This document shows, in pieces, positions 1-10,762 of a stretch of 64,000 bases of DNA. This stretch comes from Mytilus edulis (lineage: Eukaryota; Mollusca; Bivalvia; Mytilida; Mytilidae): contig NC_092354.1 of assembly GCF_963676685.1 (NCBI RefSeq), positions 72,652,178 through 72,716,177 on the forward strand, read 5' to 3'. Numbering within the stretch: position 1 is the stretch's first letter; the number at the start of each line of letters is the position of its first letter. The notes beneath the pieces were generated by a model. That model was not told the origin of the DNA. It ran no database searches and was given only the letters and a program-made list of their open reading frames with translations. The translations under genes and the position numbers were made by a program.

Positions 1-88
1 TAGTTTCCATGATAAGTTATTTATTTTCAGCTAAACTAGTTGGTCATGTCGTACCGTACATTGCAATATGTTTAATCTTATTTTCCAG

Positions 89-192
89 ATGATATATATG
101 GAGGTTGGTTTAATCATGCTAAGCAATATATAGATGCAATTAAACATAAAAAAGCAAACATATGCCAAGTTCTTTACGAGGATATGTGGTTG
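89..192 (+). CDS. Cytosolic sulfotransferase, internal exon (partial gene)
   Basis: Exon of a PAPS-dependent sulfotransferase, which transfers sulfate from PAPS to small hydroxyl or amine acceptors, normally in the cytosol. It follows a TTTTCCAG acceptor, starts by completing a split codon, and ends in phase 0 at ttg before gtaagt. The translation carries GGWFNHAK and LYEDMW, matching the family stretch in which a Trp-containing segment precedes the conserved YEDM. Exons for the 5'-PSB loop and catalytic His must lie left of the window. The next exons at 1493 and 3451 continue the same protein in matching phases. Confident at family level; subfamily and substrate cannot be judged. Confidence 0.85.
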
Positions 193-1492
193 GTAAGTAT
201 TTCTTTTTTTCTGTGTAAGATCTTAATTTGATAAACACAATAAAAGTAAACTCGCGTGCTTATTTAGTACACTAGTGGGTTTTTTCTTTAACACAATACT
301 TACGAGGGTTTCACCAGCCCAGTAGCCAGTACTTCGGTACTGGCATGAAAATACGGATTTTTTTGTTTTATTAAATTTGCTGTTACAAAATGTTAAAAAT
401 TATTAAAAATTAAGGAATGTATCTTCCTCATGCAAAGCTCTGATTCCTTTCACGGATTTTGCTATAATTTTTGGAACTTTTGGATTATAGCTCTTCATCT
501 TTTATATAAGCTTTGGATTTTACATATTTTGGCCACAAGCAACACTGAAGAGACATGTATTGTCGAAATGCGCATTTGGTGCAGAAAAATTGGTACCGTT
601 AATGTTATTACAAAGTATAATCTTGTACATAAACGGGGTTATCATTTATTACATAATACATGTATTGCAGCATTATTGCATAGAGTCAATTATACATAGA
701 TAGGTATACAACTTTTAAAATGACGTATTTGAGAACGTTTACCAATAATTATTTCGAAAACTAGAATAGATAGTTTAAACATATTTTAATGTTAAAAAAT
801 GACAAATGGATTAGAAACAAGTGTTTCGACTTGGTAAAGTCTTCTCCTATAATAGATAGACAAGTACATAGAAACTGTAAAAGCTATACATAAGGTCACA
901 AATAACATGTTAGTTTAGAATATTCGTGAGTGGTTATTTTTGATTAACATAGATCAAAATGAGCAACACAGACCCTTTAAGAGCCTTTATTCGTTTCGTA
1001 TTGACACTGACCTGCCGATACTCAGTCGTTTTCCTTCTTTCAAAATGTATATGTAGAAATATAGAAAACGAGTAATAAAACACTTGAAGTAAATCGTAAC
1101 TGAGTGCAATAGACCACACGTCAATTATGCGCACCTTTCTGACGGCATTTATCAGATAGAGGGGATTGCCTGTATCCGTGCACCATGAACGTTCATCAAG
1201 CGTCTTAGTGATCGTCATTGTGCACAATAAACTAGAAATAATATTTGTTCTGTAGGTACCTAATCACAATTCCCTTATGAAAGCAGTGTTGAATATTAAT
1301 TTCAAGAATTAAATTTGCCGAATAATTCGTGCAATATAGCATTCTCAATTTTCCAACCAATCGCTTAACAAAGGAACGGAAGTGACGCCACCCCTAAACG
1401 CACGAATGATGTTCACTAAAACCAACTCTACTTTTTACATTGAATCTTCAAGGCTCAAATATATAACATAACTTGTAATATATGTATTCCAG
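193..1492 (+). other. Sulfotransferase intron
   Basis: AT-rich intron between a gtaagt donor and a TATTCCAG acceptor. Open frames at 430-699 (+) and 934-1227 (-) have no recognisable content. No clear repeat or RNA gene is seen. Confidence 0.7.
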
Positions 1493-1661
1493 GATCCAAT
1501 AAAACATACCACTAGACTCGCAGATTTTCTAGAGGTTCCATATGACGATACCTTCATAAAAGAAGTGGTAAAGAAATGTTCATTTCATGAATTGAAGAAT
1601 AAGAAGATCGATATAACAGTTACAATACATCCAGAGGGAAAGTCTACATTGTTCCGAAAAG
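1493..1661 (+). CDS. Cytosolic sulfotransferase, penultimate exon
   Basis: Starts in phase 0 after CCAG with DPIKHTTRLADFL, the usual sulfotransferase continuation after YEDM (DP..I..LA.FL). The segment EVVKKCSFHELKNKK matches the family helix ending in SF..MK. The exon ends after FRK plus one base (phase 1). The next exon completes G, giving the PAPS-binding motif RKGxxGDWKNxFT split across the junction. The first usable donor is at 1662, but the end of this exon is repeated in tandem: donors after copies 2-6 keep the same phase and would insert multiples of 14 residues, so the real exon end could be as late as 1871. Confidence 0.85.
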
Positions 1662-2040
1662 GTAATATACATCCAGAGGGAAAGTCTACATTGTTCCGAA
1701 AAGGTAATATACATCCAGAGGGAAAGTCTACATTGTTCCGAAAAGGTAATATACATCCAGAAGGAAAGTCTACATTGTTCCGAAAAGGCAATATACATCC
1801 AGAGGGAAAGTCTACATTGTTCCGAAAAGGTAATATACATCCAGAGGGAAAGTCTACATTGTTCCGAAAAGGTAATATACAATTACAATACATCCAGAGG
1901 GAAAGTCTACATTGTTCCGAAAAGATAATATACAATTACAATACATCCAGAGGGAAAGTCTACATTGTTCCGAAAAGGTAATATACAATTACAATGCATC
2001 CAGAGGGAAAGTCTACATTGTTCCGAAAAGGTAATATACA
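1628..2040 (+). repeat. Minisatellite spanning the sulfotransferase exon end and splice donor
   Basis: Nine tandem copies of a unit made of the last 34 coding bases of the exon (encoding HPEGKSTLFRK), the donor, and the first intron bases. Copies start at 1628, 1670, 1712, 1754, 1796 and 1838 (period 42) and at 1891, 1944 and 1997 (period 53, with about 11 extra bases like the exon sequence just upstream of copy 1). The 42-bp copies keep one reading frame; the 53-bp copies break it. Donor dinucleotides are GT in copies 1, 2, 3, 5, 6, 8 and 9, GC in copy 4 and AT in copy 7. Confidence 0.95.
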
Positions 2041-2131
2041 AAAGTAGAATGTTAAGCAAGCTACATAAAAGTAGGTTTAATCCACATTTTTGTACTTAAG
2101 AAAATACCTGTAACAATAGTTATTAAAGGTA

Positions 2132-2325
2132 CCATGATTATAATTTAATACGCCAGACACGCATTTCGTCTACAAAAGACTCATCAGTGACACTCAGATC
2201 AAAATAGTTAAAAACCCAAACAAGTACAAATAATAAAGTTGAAGAGCATTGAGGATCAAAAATTTCAAAAAGTTGTGCCAAATAAGGCGAAAGTAATCTA
2301 TTCATAGGATAAGAAAAACCTTAGT
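2132..2325 (+). repeat. Dispersed mussel repeat family A, diverged copy
   Basis: About 195 bp containing the hallmark cgtctacaaaagactcatcag and ending near 'ccttag'. Other copies: 2508-2705, 4035-4245, 40888-41090 and 53000-53195, with fragments at 36292 and 48611. All are on the + strand. No coding frame. Probably a SINE or MITE; the class is not determined. Confidence 0.85.
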
Positions 2326-2329
2326 CTTT

Positions 2330-2490
2330 TTAGTTTTGTAACAGGAATAAGACAGTTGTTGTCCATACGTTTAATGTGTATGCGCTTTTGATTTTGCCAT
2401 TTGATTAGAGACTTTCCGTTTTGAGTTTTCCTCGATGTTCAGTATTTTTGTGATTTTACTTTCTACAATGCTGCAGGAGTTTTTTAAATT
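2330..2490 (-). repeat. Dispersed repeat family C fragment
   Basis: Reverse-orientation fragment of the family with 'aaatggcaaaatcaa' and 'gacaacaactgtcat'. Better copies lie at 4530-4810 (-) and 27740-28095 (+). Confidence 0.65.
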
Positions 2491-2507
2491 GTATTTTCTA
2501 TCAAATA

Positions 2508-2705
2508 AACTCATCATAGATACCAGAAATAAAATTACGCTAGACGCGCGTTTCGTCTACAAAAGACTCATCAGTGACGCTCAATCAAAAATGATATGAA
2601 AGGCCAAATAAAGTACGAAGTTGAAGAGCATTGAGGACCAAAAATTCCTAAAAGTTTTGCCAAATACAGCTGAGGCAATCTATTCCTGAGGAAGAAAAGC
2701 CTTAG
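2508..2705 (+). repeat. Dispersed mussel repeat family A
   Basis: Well-preserved copy beginning 'aaactcatcatagatacca' and ending 'aaaagccttagt'. It sits in the last intron of the sulfotransferase gene. Confidence 0.85.
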
Positions 2706-3450
2706 TAAATGCATTTTGTATAAGTAAGTAATTTTATTGAAATAAAGTCCAAACATTGGACATGTCTTTATTTATTTACAATCTGATCAAAATACCGACC
2801 ATTTGTTCACATTATCATTGTATATTTCCCATATGTCATTGAAGTTTATCATAATTCGTATACTTCATTCTTTTGGGATATACAACCTAACTTAAGAGTG
2901 CATTTCTTTCTAATACAAACGATGCAAACGGCTAAGCGCGCACATGTTTTGATCATTTCTTTCAAACATACGTTTGCAAAGTTTAAATAAACGTTGACCA
3001 ACTATGCAAACAATAAAAGTGCGTCTGCAGTTTGTCGTTTGTCGTTTGTTAGTACGAACGCTATATTTGTTTCTTACTTCAACCTAATTAAACGAAGTAT
3101 TTGTAAAAAGTCTGTTTACCAACAACATTTGCATGCATTATTGAAAGTTCAAACAGGGTTAGAAAAGACGTATTAAACGATGCATTTGTTTCTACTTTTG
3201 TAGAGTTTAGAAAACAACAACAAACGCGACACGACGTTTACAAAATTTTGGTTAGAAGGAAATGCGGCCTTATTCTAATTTAATTGAGTCGTTTTGAATG
3301 AGATGAATTAAAAGATACGTGTATTGTATTTGAAGCTTTGCGGACGTCTACCTGTAGATTTACTGATGCGTATCGGATACCGGTAAATGGATATTGGCGA
3401 CAGTAAAACTATCTATTTTTTATCATTCTAGTATAACATCTTTTTTTCAG
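2706..3450 (+). other. Remainder of last sulfotransferase intron
   Basis: AT-rich sequence with short open frames (e.g. 2994-3176) that look like chance. It ends in a long pyrimidine tract and the CAG acceptor at 3448-3450. Confidence 0.6.
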
Positions 3451-3575
3451 GAAAACTCGGTGACTGGAAAAACTGGTTTACGGTCTCGCAGAATGAACAA
3501 TTTGATGCATTATATGAAAAAGAAATGAAGAACGTAGATGTTAACTTTGTTTTTGAACCTTCTGGTCAAATTTGA
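3451..3575 (+). CDS. Cytosolic sulfotransferase, C-terminal exon
   Basis: Follows TTTTTTTCAG. Two bases complete the Gly of RKG, then come KLGDWKNWFTVSQNEQFDAL and YEKEM, the standard sulfotransferase C-terminus: the G.WKN.FT part of the PAPS-binding motif, then the Q.E.FD.LY.KEM segment linked to dimerisation in the family. The frame ends at tga (3573-3575), and ATTAAA at 3585-3590 is a plausible polyadenylation signal. The join to the exon at 1493-1661 is phase 1 on both sides, with no frameshift or stop. Confidence 0.9.
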
Positions 3576-3604
3576 TTTGTCTTAATTAAATATAACCAAC
3601 ATCA

Positions 3605-3712
3605 TATATACGGTGGCCTATGGTTGTTAATTTCTGTGTCATTTTGGTCTCTTATGGACTGTTGTTTCATTGGCAATCGTACCACATCTTCTTTTTTTTT
3701 TTTATATCATAT
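3605..3712 (-). repeat. Dispersed mussel repeat family B fragment
   Basis: Reverse copy ending in 'cattggcaatcgtaccacat'. Fuller copies: 25268-25500, 36779-37050, 49091-49385 and 62000-62260 (+) and 60215-60480 (-). Confidence 0.75.
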
Positions 3713-4034
3713 ATATACTGGGGGGAGTTTATCCAAATAATCCTTTTTGTTATAATAAATCATATAGGTATAGCAATACTGTTTTTCTTGATTTGAATAT
3801 TTAAGTCGTACATAGAAAATAGAATTGAAAGTTGAACCGTTGAATATGTCAAAGTGACAACAATCCGACCAAAGAGCAAGAAACATTGAAACTTCATTGT
3901 TAAAACTTAATTTTCGTTAGTTTGTGTTCTGTTTTGAAGCGTAAATTCATATGACGCCAGCATGAAAAATGTTGTAGTTGATTTTAATTTCACAAATGCG
4001 CCAACATAAACTTTGTTGTTTTATTGATTGTGTA

Positions 4035-4245
4035 GATAAACTCATCATAGATACCAGGACTTAATTTAGTATATATGCCAGACGCGCGTTTCGTCTACAA
4101 AAGACTCATCAGTGACGCTCGAATCCAAAAAAGTTAAAAAAGCCAAATAAAATACGAAGTTGAAGGGCATTGAGAACCAAAATTCCTAAAAGTTTTGCCA
4201 AATACAGCTAAGGTGATCTATGCCTGAGGTAGAAAAGCCTTAGTA
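4035..4245 (+). repeat. Dispersed mussel repeat family A
   Basis: Full-length-looking copy, from 'aaactcatcatagatacca' to 'aaaagccttagtatttc'. Confidence 0.85.
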
Positions 4246-4529
4246 TTTCAAAAAAATCTAATTTTTTTATAGTACATGCACTATATAGTGTGCAATTTTT
4301 TCGATCAAGTACAAATTAAAACTATAAATACAAAGGTAGTGAAATGAAACACCACTGTTAGGATCTTTTAGGAATCGCAGGACCCACCTGCAACAGGAAC
4401 GCCCAAGACCGAAAACCCTTTCACTGGATAATAAAATACTGAGTCATACCAGGTAGTACATCGCAAAAAGACGAGACGTTCTTTGATATAACCTTGGGTC
4501 AATTAAGACTTTGTACCTTTATTTGTGAC
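4246..4529 (+). other. Intergenic, nothing recognised
   Basis: AT-rich; no gene or known repeat seen. Confidence 0.5.
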
Positions 4530-4810
4530 ATTTTTACCTATTATGTCTGTTTGTTTTGTTCACACATCATTATCAATATTATTAAATTTGATTCGACTGT
4601 CGTACAAGTGAGAGGTTTATCACTATAAAACCAGGTTCAATCCACCATTTTCTACATTTGAAAATGCCTGTACCAAGTCAGGAATATGACAGTTCTTGTT
4701 CATTCGTTTTTGATGCGTTTTGTTATTTGATCTTGCCATGTGATTATGGACTTTCCGAAATGATTTTCCCCTACGTTCAGTATTTTTGTGATTTTACTTT
4801 TTTTCTGTTA
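4530..4810 (-). repeat. Dispersed repeat family C
   Basis: Reverse-orientation copy with the segment that reads 'accaggttcaatccacca' on the + strand. A matching + oriented copy lies at 27740-28095. Confidence 0.75.
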
Positions 4811-5149
4811 TCAGAAAGCGAGGACGTTAAATAAAAAAATTGGAAACAGCACGTGCACTGACGCTTCAATACCGTTACAGTTGAACAATAGACATTCAAT
4901 ATGCGGGACCTGTTGAAGCATTGTTGCTAGGTGATGAAATGTTGAATTTCAAAATTGAAATCATCTCGTTTCAACTTATTACTGAACTTTTCTTATTCTT
5001 GTAACAGCAATGTTTCTTTAAATATATGTTAATACCAAACAGATCAAAGTAGCTAGATCGGTTAATTTCACATACTAGTACATATATATTGATCATGTTC
5101 TTTCCTTTACTAATTCTTTAAACCTTTCTGTTCCCATGTTATATCAGGA

Positions 5150-5960
5150 GACCTCAACATCGTTCGTGACCGAGAGATAAAATTATTTTTAGCGGTAGCA
5201 CGAACGGACACCAAACGGAGGAAAAAATAAGTTTTCCGTTGACAAAACTGTTATCTGTTAGGAGTCCGTTGATGTACTGACCAAATAAAACGGTTGCGAA
5301 ACGAATAAATAACGGGCACACACAGGATATGCAAAGTACAAAAAACGGAAACGTACCGGACAGAACGGAGGCTGAACGTACATCCAACGGACAAGTACCG
5401 CATAAAACGGACATCTAACGGAGGCCTACCGGATGAAACGGATAAACAAGATGTGCGGAAAGATTAAAGGCGACAATGATTATACATGTAAATCGCAGAA
5501 ATATTCAAAAAGTTTCCATGTAACTGGTTTTGGTTTGTTCTTCAAAATTCCGCCTATATGGGTATGTTCTGGCCTGAATAAGAGCTGATTGATAGTGAAG
5601 ACGTGTTCTTATTCTGAGATCAATAATGAATGATGAGCATTCATGACACTCAAAAATCTAACATGCCAATTATTGGCATTTCTGACTCGAAATTTTTGAT
5701 TGGCATGTATCCGTTTCACATCCGTTCATCGTCTGTTGTATCCATTATACGTCCGGTAGAAGTCCGTTTCACAAACGGTTAAAACCCGTTTTATCCATTA
5801 AACGTACCGGATGTACAATGGACACTACATTCGTTGAACGTCCTTTCAAAATTTTTAACATGCTCAAAATTTTCCATCGGACAGAACAGACGTCAACGGA
5901 TAAGATGGACACTGAACGGACATGAAACGTTAAGGTGTGACCGGGGCTTCAAGAACCTAA
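5150..5960. repeat. ACGGA/TCCGT-rich degenerate element
   Basis: Two blocks dense in ACGGA (about 5195-5455) and in TCCGT, ACGG and CCGGT (about 5705-5960), separated by AT-rich DNA. The first runs mostly in one orientation; the second changes orientation midway. No coding frame makes sense. Probably a degenerate, partly inverted non-coding element; class unknown. Confidence 0.5.
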
Positions 5961-5984
5961 ATATCGTCCTCAGTCAATTCTTAA

Positions 5985-6024
5985 ATGGAGTGAGTGTCGT
6001 AACATCATCCACGACTCACTCCAT
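5985..6024. repeat. Short perfect-stem hairpin
   Basis: Inverted repeat: ATGGAGTGAGTGTCGT, then about 10 bases, then ACGACTCACTCCAT. One arm has two extra bases. It follows the ACGG-rich block and may be its end. Confidence 0.7.
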
Positions 6025-6076
6025 CCTTACTGCTTTAAATGGATACAACGAAAAAAAGTTGAATAGAAATCTTTAG

Positions 6077-7019
6077 ATTCTTTCTTTTTTATTCGGTAAG
6101 GAACATGGATGATATAAGTATTATGTGTCCGGACTGATAAGGCTGCTAGAAATATCATTATTGTTTGACGTAAATTTTACATTGAGGTACTTAAAAAGGA
6201 GGTCACCAATCCACCAACATTCCAATCGACTCCATTTTAGGAAAATGACATCTGTTACAGTAACAAACATACACTTTTAGCTACCTCTTTACAAGCAGAA
6301 CTAACTACAATGACAGTTCCAACTATATGTACTGGCTTCCGAAGCTGCACAGAACTCCTTACAAATATAGATTTATTTCGTCATCAAGAAATTGTTCCAC
6401 TACTAAACTATCTATTATACTTATAGCTAGTACACTTGGTTCAATCACATACTTGGTAATATTTTTTTTCAAATATGGCCTTTGAAAATAGTGAAATTAT
6501 TTACTTTAGGAGTGTAAAAGAAAAGTAATCGTTGTGGAAGTACTTGATAAATTGCATACTTATATAAGTGATTTCGAATCTGTTCAAATTTTGATTTCCT
6601 TACCCTATGGACCACTTTGCCTAAAATAATTCACACACCTGATTAAATGGGCATTTAAAAAGTCGAAATGCGAATACACATGTTCAATCTCTTTTAGATG
6701 ATTTTTTAGTAACAACAAACAAAAGAACTATGTCAATTGGACCTGTTTTGACACTATAACTGCCTTTGAATTTTTATTATAAACATTTTTGTTCTCTATG
6801 GAGATTCCGTAAAATGTAAAATTATCGGAATTTTCGTGGGAACTAACTGTGCACCACTTATTGGGGATCTGTTTCTGTATTGTTACGAGTTACAATTTAT
6901 GACTAAAATCAGCAAAGACCCATCGAAACAACATCTGATTTAAAATTCAATAACACTTTTTATTCAGATAATATATTGGCTTTCAATAATGACGACTTCA
7001 GTATGTACATGTACACTAA
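6077..7019. other. Intergenic, nothing recognised
   Basis: AT-rich intergenic DNA with only short chance frames. Confidence 0.5.
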
Positions 7020-7029
7020 AGAGATTTGC

Positions 7030-7180
7030 CTACCGACTGAGGACCACCTCCGGGTGCGGGTTTTTTTCTCTCGCTGCGTTGAAGACCTTCGGTTGTTGTC
7101 TGCTCGTTGGTCGTTTTTTTTTTTTGTCTCTTTGGCATGTTCCCCATTTCCAATCTCAATTTCATTTCTGATTTGGTCCC
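7030..7180 (-). repeat. Dispersed mussel repeat family D fragment
   Basis: Contains 'gaccacctccgggtgcggg' and 'ttccccatttccaatctcaa'. Other copies: 30025-30160 (-), 41420-41575 (+), 53785-53940 (+) and 63405-63550 (-). The open frames here are shadows of the repeat. Confidence 0.8.
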
Positions 7181-7284
7181 TTTAATATACCGGTATCCTC
7201 TTGAACTGGAATCGTGACTGGAGCGGGCCCCCTCTTAGGTCAGTCAGTGGGCCCCCACTTATGAAAATGTCTGTATCCGCCACT

Positions 7285-8655
7285 GATCATTATGCAGAAT
7301 AATGAAAACAATTGTAGAAACATGCACGTGAATTTGTTTTAGTTGATATTCATAGAAACAAAACTGTTTTGAATTAAACATTTGAATAAATTATGAATTC
7401 AAAGTAAGTTGTTGCAGAATTATGCAAACAATGGTAAAACTGTGCACTTGAATTAAAGCCTTAAATATTCGTGACCACGAAAAATCATGCAAGAAGTTGT
7501 AAAACTATGTACTTGAACTTAAGCCATGAATAATCATGCAAGGAGTTGTAAAACTGTGTACTTGAACTTAAGCCATGAATAATCATGCAAGGAGTTGTAA
7601 AACGGTGTACTTGAACTTAAGCCATGAATAATCATGCAAAGAGTTGTAAAACTGCGCACTTAATTAAAAGCCATGCATAATCATGCAAGAAGTTGTAAAA
7701 CTGTGTACTTGAATTTAGGCCATGCGTAATCATGCAAGAAGCTGTAAAACTATGCACTTAAATTAAAGCCATGCATAATCATGCAAGAAATTGTAAATTT
7801 ATGCACTTGAATTTCAGCCTTGAATAATCATGCAAGAAGTTGTTAAACTATGCACTTGAATTTAGGCTATGAGTAATTGTAAAACTATGCACTTAAATTA
7901 AAGCCATGCATAATCATGCAATAAATTGTAAAACTGTGCACTTGAATTAAAGCCTTGAATAATCATGCAAGAAGTTGTAAAACTATGCACTTGAATTTAG
8001 GTTATCAGTAATCATGCAAGAAGTTGTAAAACTATGCACATGAATTAAAGCCATGCATAATCATACAAGAAGTTGTAAAACTATGCACTTGAATTTAAGC
8101 TACGAATAAGCATGCAATAAGTTGTAAAACTGTGCACTTGAATTTAAGCCTTGAATAATCATGCAAGAAGTTGTTAAACTATACACTTGAATTTAGGCTA
8201 TGAGTAATTGTAAAACTATGCACTTAAATTAAAGCCATGCATAATCATGCAAGAAATTGTAAAACTGTGTACTTGAATTAAAGCCTTGAATAATCATGCA
8301 AGAAGTTGTAAAACTATTCACTTGAATTTAGGTTATCAGTAATCATGCAAGAAGTTGTAAAACTATGCACTTGAATTAAAGCCATGCATAATCATACAAG
8401 AAGTTGTAAAACTATGCACTTGAATTTAAGCTACGAATAAGCATGCAATAAGTTGTAAAACTGTGCACTTGAATTTAAGCCATGAATGATCATGCAAGAA
8501 GTTGTAAAACTGTGCACATAAAATAAAGCCAGGCATAATCATGCCAGAGGCTGTAAAACTGTGCACTTGAAATAAAGCCAGGCATAATCGTGCACGAACT
8601 TGTAAAACTGTGCACTTGAATTAAAGCCATGCATAATCAGGCAAGTAGTTGTAAA
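7285..8655. repeat. 49-bp minisatellite with higher-order 331-bp period
   Basis: About 25 monomers; the regular core is about 7430-8650. The unit is 49 bp, for example between the aatcatgca starts at 7532, 7581 and 7630, and contains gcaagaagttgtaaaact and gcacttgaatt. The stretch starting 'ggctatgagtaattg' at 7865 recurs at 8196, 331 bp later, with the same ordered variants including a monomer lacking about 12 bases. Diverged half-copies extend left to about 7285. Confidence 0.95.
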
Positions 8656-10319
8656 ATAATGCATTTGAATTTCAATAATTTTGCCGTGTTTGCTAAAATT
8701 AATCTTGTATTACGATGCATGCAGCATTTTGCTAACAGTGCTCGGAACTTATAAAACTGGCTGAATTGTGCATTCCCGATTAATCGATACTTTGTCTTTT
8801 TGGGCATGCCCAGTTCTAAAAATATCTGTACGCATTCATACCTGTCCCTCTTTACAATAATAACACTTAACTTGTCCATTGCACAATATCGTCTTCCCTT
8901 TAACAAGGAAAACGTCAACCATTCAGCAAAAAAGAAAAAAATTGATAATTAAATATGATTTTAAGAACATACATGATGGGAGAAAGTCAGTACAAAGAGG
9001 AATAACTTCATCTTTATATATTTTAACTTGTGGCTCATTTTTCCTGTGCCATCTAGAACATTTTATTTAGGTACAGACTAAAAACGGTATCACACTCATA
9101 TCATCGGATCCGGATCAAGAGATATAGGCTGTTAATCTTTTAATAGTCTTCCTTAAAATTAAATGAGACCGTGGCAAAAACAAAAACTATTTCATAATTT
9201 TAAAGATCATATTCCAAAAATGTTAATAAACTGATTTTTAAAAGATCATCAATTTTTAGGAAAACAAAATTCGAATCAATTCAAAACAGAAATTGCTATT
9301 TTTTTAATAAGATAGGTCAAAAAAAGATTTATTCTTGTAAATTCATATTCGCGATGTACATTGCCCCACCTAATTTTAAGATGTACATGTACCACTTTAT
9401 AATCTTAAATTAGTAAAACTCCGTGTACTGGTGCTCCTACCTACTGGAGTTTAATACACAGAAAGAGAATAAACTACAAGGAGTTGTTAGATAGCTGTGA
9501 AAAATTCATGGAAAACATTGAAAACAAAACTAGAAACATGCTATTTCAAATGCACATAGAGAGACTGAAAATTTTAGACAACAAATAGAAACACATAATG
9601 TGCATATATATATATAGTTATATAAAGATACATATATCATAAAGTGGAAGAACTGACAACCAAATGAGAACATTGATTATAATAAGTAACATATATATAG
9701 TACCAACACAGAGTCTGTCATTTAATTTAATAATAATTGTAAGAATCTTAAATATTTAAAGATCACTCCTATCCTCAACAGCCTTATACATCTATTATAT
9801 GGTGCTTATCATTTATATAACCTTTTAAAATCTATTGATGGTGACAAAACAAGTTTTTATAACTTTTTAAAGATTTTAATATACAATTGATCATGAAGTA
9901 CATATAACATTCCACTGAGAAAATCTGCCTTTTTAGATTTTATTAAATTCTTACATCTTAAACTATTATTATTTTAATACATAGATCTTATTAAATGAAA
10001 CCTTTTAATGTACATTTTATGCATATTAAAAAGCAAATTCAAATGAAACATAAGTTTAAATATAAATAAAACTAAGTCACATACTTAAGTGAATATACTT
10101 GTATGGTAGAATAGTTTGTAATAAAAAGGTCCATGTAAATATGCCTTGCATGACATTTCTATTGTTTATTGTTTATTTATATGTGCTGTACATATGTTGG
10201 AAATTTTGTTTTATCATTTTAAACAAAAATTTAAGTTAAGGGAAAACTCCATATATATTTGGAGGTGCTCCTAATTAAAGGAGGCTTATACCAAGAAGAA
10301 GAAGACTGACAACAATTCA
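8656..10319. other. Intergenic and upstream region of the six-exon gene
   Basis: Very AT-rich. Short frames at 8637-8918 (-) and 8879-9070 (+) show nothing recognisable. A TA-rich run lies at about 9600-9640. No clear TATA box could be assigned to the start at 10320. Confidence 0.5.
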
Positions 10320-10762
10320 ATGGCTGCTGTTCCCTGTAGCCCGGGTGGCTTTTCGATCTCAGAGAAAAGCACGAATAGCGAGAGAGACACAACATATATG
10401 GGTAGAAAGAGGAAGCATTTGGACTATGAATCAGATTCCTCCTCTGGAGATGAGGGCATACCCCACAACATTAGTAGGTGGTATATTTCTGATTTATATC
10501 CTTTAGGCATACACTTCAACAGAACATTTGAAGATGACACGACTGGTATGTTTGACGTTTTAGCCAAAAGTGAACAACCATTTGAAGCAAACCCACTGGT
10601 GCAGCAAACCCTAGATGAATTGAAAAGCAAACTGACTTTTGATTTACCTCCATTGGATGGACTTCCAAGATGGTCAATGAGTTACGCTAGTTCTCTCATC
10701 AACCAGCTATACAATAACACGGCTTTGTTGAGACAGTCACTGTCAACAACTGACAATATGCT
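10320..10762 (+). CDS. Unrecognised gene, exon 1
   Basis: 147 codons plus two bases, starting MAAVPCSPGG and including GRKRKHLDYESDSSSGDEG and ISRWYISDLYPLGIHF. It ends in phase 2 before gtaagt (10763). A second in-frame ATG at 10398 (MGRKRK) could be an alternative start, but the first ATG is kept because the frame is open from it. Confidence 0.8.

Noticed and set aside
430..699. 89-codon frame in the first intron
   Set aside because: No domain, start context or splice link; composition is typical of AT-rich intron.
1580..1935. Two - strand frames of 100 and 116 codons
   Set aside because: Antisense shadows of the 42-bp minisatellite in the sulfotransferase exon.
1565..1981. 138-codon frame as a free-standing gene
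   Set aside because: It is the sulfotransferase exon read through its donor into the minisatellite; the spliced model fits the family better.
7285..8655. CRISPR-like array
   Set aside because: Monomers are contiguous with no unique spacers, in an animal genome; it is a minisatellite.
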